Source of the DNA: Phellopilus nigrolimitatus
Lineage: Eukaryota; Basidiomycota; Agaricomycetes; Hymenochaetales; Hymenochaetaceae
Direction of reading: 5' to 3'
Length of the DNA stretch: 64,000 nucleotides
NCBI GenBank assembly: GCA_021029095.1
Contig: JAJOHG010000024.1
Location: forward strand, 62,001-126,000
Numbering within the stretch: the first letter of the stretch is position 1; every line of letters starts with the position of its first letter. Under the pieces are notes generated by a model. The model saw only the letters and a list, made by a program, of their open reading frames with translations. It ran no database searches and was not told where the DNA came from. The position numbers and the translations under genes were made by a program. This document shows positions 60,149-64,000 of the stretch, in pieces.

Positions 60149-61813
60149 ATGGCCAGCATCGAGACTTTCAACGAGAATTATCGAGCATTCGACAAGAAGC
60201 TGAATCTCAGCATCCCGTTCGTAACACATTCGGATGCCTTGCTCGCAAGCCTTGTGCTCACACACGATGCCGCAGCGTCCACTATCGATTTGTTCCTCAC
60301 TCTTCTCCGCGACCCGACATTCTTCCCCGCAGAAGTGACTTTGGGAGCGACGGATGATATCTATCTGCGTGTCGCTGAACATCGCCGCAAGCTGATAGTC
60401 TCGCCAGAGCGCAGTGCAGATGGCACGCTGAGCCAGACGGAAGCGTCGTCTCGGAATCAGGATAGGAGCTCGTCTTCTGTCACACACTCTGCTACGAGTT
60501 TAGTGGAGTTCCCCTGGCACATTATCCTCGATGACCTCGTTGGCATCTTCGAGCACGCGCGGACCACGGATTTACATGTGTTACGTGCCCAAACACTCAA
60601 ACGATCTCCCGACCGCACGGCATTCAATAAAGCAATTGCGCTGAACTCCGACCTCTGGAGTTTGAGCCTTGTTCAACGCTCATGGTCCCATCCGGCACGC
60701 AAAGCAATAGGGCGTGTGTGCTGCATCCCGGACATGGAACCGGAGACGCTCATGAGGACTCTTCGAGACCCGCTTGTTGGCCCCTGGACTCGTGAATTTG
60801 CCATAATGCACCTCGATTACATGGATGACAAATGGCCTGTACGTGTGCCGCTACCATCGAATTCAACCGACCTCTTTAGGTGCCTACTGAGGCGAGTGCC
60901 AAACGTGCAGTCATTCTGGATAATGGCTGCTCCTTTCCTTGGAAAGGACTTAACGGCTATTCTGCCGGCATTGGCTATCTCAGAGCTCCCCTCGCTGAAA
61001 GAACTCCGCCTTTTGAACACTACATATGGTTTCATTGGGAATATCCCAGCCCTTCTTTCTTGCCTGTGTAATGCCGTCACTCGATTCCCCATGTTGGGTA
61101 GTATCACGCTATCTGGCTGGGCCCGGGACCGGCACGATGAAGAGAACTGGTTCGACGATCTAACTACCTATCCTGACCGCCCAGGGTCGGCAACTGGATT
61201 AGAAAAATCCATTTGGAGCGCAATCAAGTTCTTCAGTTGCGTAGATTGCCGGGTCTTTCCCTTTCTTTCGCTTGTGAGACGACCGGAGAGTGTGCACAGC
61301 TGGGCTTGGGAATGCTTCCGCTTCTTGGAGGACTGTGCTACCAATCTCGGGCTTATTCGTGTCATCACACCATATCTGTCGGATGCACAGACAGTAGAAG
61401 CACATTTTAATCCGAGGAGCCGTGACTATATTCACGCGCTGACCACCTTCTGTGCCGCATGCACTCACGTTCGATTTTTCTTCCTGGACATCGTTTCGGG
61501 TTATTGCCCTGTTCCCAGCCATTTCATGAGCGCCCTACCAGACACCGTGGAGGAGATAATGATCACATGTCAAAAGGCTGATGACGAAGCGGGATGGGAC
61601 AAGACGGCCAGTCAACTTGTGGCATCCAGTAAGAAGTTACGCAGGCTCTCGCTACGTATTCAGGCTCGTCACCCAGATGGCAGTTATAATTTGATACAGT
61701 ATCATTTGCCACAGACGGAGGCCATGTGCCAAGAAAGAAATGTCGTTTTCAAAAGCCTTGGTCCTTACAATTGCCTCTCACAATTCCCGAAGTCGTTCCT
61801 CTCTCATGTATAA
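60149..61813 (+). CDS. F-box/LRR-like protein, paralogue D
   Basis: 554 residues, intronless, on the strand opposite to A-C, and closest to A along most of its length. The C-terminus is extended: where A ends LGPYN followed by TAG, D lacks 10 bp (the segment AGTCTGCATT, flanked by ATT). This deletes the stop and adds CLSQFPKSFLSHV before the next stop. The rest of the frame is open. Internal differences include WARDRHDEENWFDDL where A has WAQHRPAEEDSW. Confidence 0.75.
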   Translation: MASIETFNENYRAFDKKLNLSIPFVTHSDALLASLVLTHDAAASTIDLFLTLLRDPTFFPAEVTLGATDDIYLRVAEHRRKLIVSPERSADGTLSQTEASSRNQDRSSSSVTHSATSLVEFPWHIILDDLVGIFEHARTTDLHVLRAQTLKRSPDRTAFNKAIALNSDLWSLSLVQRSWSHPARKAIGRVCCIPDMEPETLMRTLRDPLVGPWTREFAIMHLDYMDDKWPVRVPLPSNSTDLFRCLLRRVPNVQSFWIMAAPFLGKDLTAILPALAISELPSLKELRLLNTTYGFIGNIPALLSCLCNAVTRFPMLGSITLSGWARDRHDEENWFDDLTTYPDRPGSATGLEKSIWSAIKFFSCVDCRVFPFLSLVRRPESVHSWAWECFRFLEDCATNLGLIRVITPYLSDAQTVEAHFNPRSRDYIHALTTFCAACTHVRFFFLDIVSGYCPVPSHFMSALPDTVEEIMITCQKADDEAGWDKTASQLVASSKKLRRLSLRIQARHPDGSYNLIQYHLPQTEAMCQERNVVFKSLGPYNCLSQFPKSFLSHV

Positions 61814-62076
61814 TCATGGATTTTTTTATACATATGAAGCACCATTTACGTCTAATGATCCGCAATCTATCGGATTCTTAATCTTGGGATATTGTGCGGT
61901 AAGTGCCGTCACAGTCCTGTGGTAGCTGAGCTTCCAGCGGTCGCTTTGTAACAGAAAAGACTCGCTGTCTTCTCGTACACAATCACCAGTGCGAAATGCG
62001 CGTCGACACTCCTTGTACGTAGTGAATTTAGAAAGCAAGGGTTGCGCTATTTGCAATGCAAGTAGTCATAAACACG
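61814..62076 (-). repeat. duplicated segment r, copy 4 (inverted, truncated)
   Basis: Reverse complement of the part of segment r that adjoins the F-box gene, including TTAGAAAGCAAGGGTTGCGC and TGCAATGCAAGTAGTCAT. It is truncated at about 62076, before reaching any NDUFS2 coding sequence, and passes directly into the DPM3 fragment. Confidence 0.8.
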
Positions 62077-62079
62077 GGG

Positions 62080-62210
62080 ACACGTGTACGCACGACGGGC
62101 AGGAGCTCGTCCATGACGTGCGCGTCGACGAACGGCACCTTAATGACGGAGAACCAGACGAGCGCGTAGAGCGTGGAGAGCACGCCGGCATAGCTCGTGA
62201 AGCGCGTCAT
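62080..62210 (-). pseudogene. DPM3 exon 1 fragment
   Basis: Minus-strand copy of DPM3 exon 1 starting at an ATG at 62210: MTRFTSYAGVLSTLYALVWF, then SVIKVPFVDAHVMDELLPV and the donor region. It lacks two codons near the start relative to the intact gene, and exons 2 and 3 are absent. It is a non-functional remnant marking the inverted duplication boundary. Confidence 0.85.
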
Positions 62211-62804
62211 TAGAGTGCTAGTAAGCAATTTCAACTCTCCCACGAATACAAAGTGTACAAATCTGAGTTCAGATCGTGTTGTTATCATAACCCTTCGGAC
62301 CTCCAGTCTCCCGGCTCAGACTTCACATGTAAATTTCCATGCGCGTAAATACCTGCTCCAGATTCTTGCAATAATCCTACCTATTTTTCTAGCATCAGAA
62401 ACTTGAATGTGACCCCATTTGCAAAACTTGGGTTCCTTACAGAATTTACACATGAGGACGTCACTAACCAGCGTATGACCTAATTTACACCTAAACGAAC
62501 GTCTCGAAGAACTACGACAGCGTGGACATCCGTGCTGGTGTTTCTTGCTGATGAGACTGGTTCTGACAAGGCGCGACCGGAACAATCTGAGGACAATTTC
62601 GGAGCAATATTGTGGAAAGAGTACAACTCGACGACCCGCTAAAGGTATACGCGGTTACTGGTGCACATAAAATCACGGGTATTATTATGGGGCAGTAATG
62701 TATACAAATGCATATAAAAATCTCAAGTCCGTAGTAGCAAGCCTCCCGCAGAACAGAGCGGTACATCATTACGCATCGTACTGTAGAAAATGAAAAGATC
62801 AATC
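62211..62804. other. intergenic, no gene seen
   Basis: The left end continues the DPM3 5' flank for a short distance (TTTCAACTCTCCCACGAATA is shared with the region near 56880-56897 in reverse). The rest is AT-rich 3' flank of the Ppo-type gene. Confidence 0.4.
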
Positions 62805-64000
62805 CTATGCAGGACCTGAGTAGGAAAAAAAAATCGCTCGTACCACAATTTGGAGCGAGCCAGGCCATGGGCTCATGTTGCCCGTGTTGGAGATGTAGAA
62901 TCTGTTGTCCGTCTACTCGAAGTCAGTACATGTCGAGGACAGTATTAAAATCACACAACTTACACCGAGTGAGTTTTGGTCGAATCTGGCGCACGTGCCA
63001 GCCGGAGCAGGCGCGCGACGGATGTTCGGCAAGCGGAAGATGATCTTGATGATCTCCGGGATCGTGTCTGCCGCAAAGTCCACACCGGGGCAGTTATGGA
63101 ACCCGGCGCCCTGGAGCTGGTAGCTGTCCTTGGGGCGCGTCGGGTCTACCGCCGTCGGGTTCGGGAAGTCCGCGGGCTAGAAGGAAAAACAATGAGAAAG
63201 AAAGAAAAAACGCAAACGGGGTGAACGGTGCTCTTACATTTAAGTGCGCGTTCTTGAAGCCCGCGAAGAGCAGGTCGCCCGCGCGGACCTGCAGCGGCTG
63301 GAACCCGGCGCCCTGCGGGACGAGGTCGTCCTGCACGGCCGCGCGGAACAGGCCGCCGAACTGCGGGTTCAGGCGCATGCCCTCGCGCACGTACCCGCGC
63401 AGCAGCTCCGCGCCCTTCTTGTCGTCGCGCGCGCACGCCGCGACGAGCTGCGCACGCTCCGCCGCGCGGCTGTCGTCGAGGTAGAAGTCGACGACCTGCG
63501 CGACGGCCTGCGCGTAGTTCACGGACGAGCCGACCGCGAGCCCGATGACGCACGCGACGAGGTCGCGCGTCGGCCGCCCGGACGCGGCGAGGTTGGCGAG
63601 GAAGTCGTGGCACTCTTTCGGCGGCGTCGGCCAGATGGCCTCCTTGACGGACGTGAAGATGCCGACGAGCGGGTTCTGCTGGGGATTAGAAGGGATTTAC
63701 TAGTCATACTGTGTGACACTTACCGACGCCGTGCGTGGAGCAGCCTCTGTGAGGCTCTGCGCGATGAGCCCGTTGATGATCTTCCCGACTTGCGATGCGG
63801 CAGACCGGAGAACCCAGCCGTGCTCCGGCTGAATGTTCTCGAACACGCACATGAACAGGACAGTGAACATGTCGTACACCTCCTGCTCGGTGAAAAGACC
63901 CCGAGGGTTCGCCGCCGTCTTCAATGGGATGCCACACTGTAGAAGAGTTAGATGAAGCTCCCATTTGATTAAAAAAATATCGACTTACAAGCTTGTCTGC
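62805..64000 (-). CDS. Ppo-type fatty acid oxygenase, 3' part (P450-like domain)
   Basis: Psi-factor-producing oxygenases (linoleate diol synthases) fuse an N-terminal heme peroxidase/dioxygenase to a C-terminal P450-like domain and make oxylipins. Only the C-terminal part is here; the gene begins beyond 64000. Exons: 63989-64000 (partial), 63724-63936, 63238-63678, 62964-63176 and 62805-62912. Landmarks: GLFTEQEVYDMFTVLFMCVF, then NIQPEHGWVLRSAASQVGK. The P450 part has LRGYVREGMRLNPQFGGLFR, the GDLLFAGFKNAHLN segment and the heme-ligand loop GAGFHNCPGVDFAADTIPEI, whose Cys is present. It ends near SNTGNMSPWPGSLQIVV; the last residues before the stop at 62805 look unusual, so one more splice is possible. 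Confidence 0.88.

Overview
The window is a piece of a basidiomycete (Agaricomycete-type) nuclear genome. Genes are split by many short introns, mostly 45-90 nt, with GTRNGT donors, CTRAY-like branch points and YAG acceptors. Coding DNA is GC-rich and intergenic DNA is AT-richer. Recognisable products are eukaryotic and typically fungal: U2 snRNA, beta-COP, the complex I 49 kDa subunit, ATP23, DPM3, a Ppo-type fatty acid oxygenase, a Kre9/Knh1-like GPI wall protein, a fasciclin protein and F-box proteins. Splice junctions were read by eye from reading frame and consensus, so exon boundaries are models without transcript support.

Layout. 0-2.9 kb: an unresolved left edge, a hypothetical acidic/serine-rich protein, and a glutaredoxin with a mitochondrial-type N-terminus. 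3.58-3.76 kb: a U2 snRNA gene with its TATA box. 3.8-7.1 kb: no convincing gene. 7.1-10.1 kb: a peroxisomal-type enoyl-CoA hydratase with unusually long introns and one apparent frameshift. 10.1-15 kb: mostly intergenic, rich in microsatellites, with one small CxxC protein. 15-20 kb: a large TPX2-domain spindle protein. 20-24.2 kb: low-GC, largely empty. 24.2-27 kb: ATP23 and a GPI-anchored wall protein. 27-30.2 kb: empty. 30.2-42.2 kb is gene-dense: aldo/keto reductase pseudogene (-), NIF3 (+), beta-COP (-), dsRBD-like protein (+), fasciclin protein (-), intact aldo/keto reductase (+). 42.4-47.2 kb: coiled-coil/SAP-like protein (-), MRH-domain membrane receptor (-), complex I 49 kDa subunit (+).

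From 47 to 62 kb the window becomes a segmentally duplicated, partly inverted cluster. Four intronless F-box-like paralogues (A, B and C on the minus strand, D on the plus strand) are flanked by copies of the 3' end of the complex I gene and by a shared 5'-flanking repeat. Two opposed copies of a CSTF2-hinge gene sit between them, the plus copy frameshifted. A complete DPM3 gene is matched by an inverted fragment of its exon 1. A Ty1/copia RNase H fragment marks one junction. The right edge (62.8-64 kb) is the 3' part of a Ppo-type dioxygenase/P450 gene that continues outside the window.

Most identified genes are housekeeping (splicing, vesicle coat, respiration, glycosylation, redox) and do not form one pathway. 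The distinctive biology is the local birth-and-decay of genes: the F-box cluster, the dead aldo/keto reductase, the broken CSTF2 copy, and recurrent 10-bp deletions separating paralogues.
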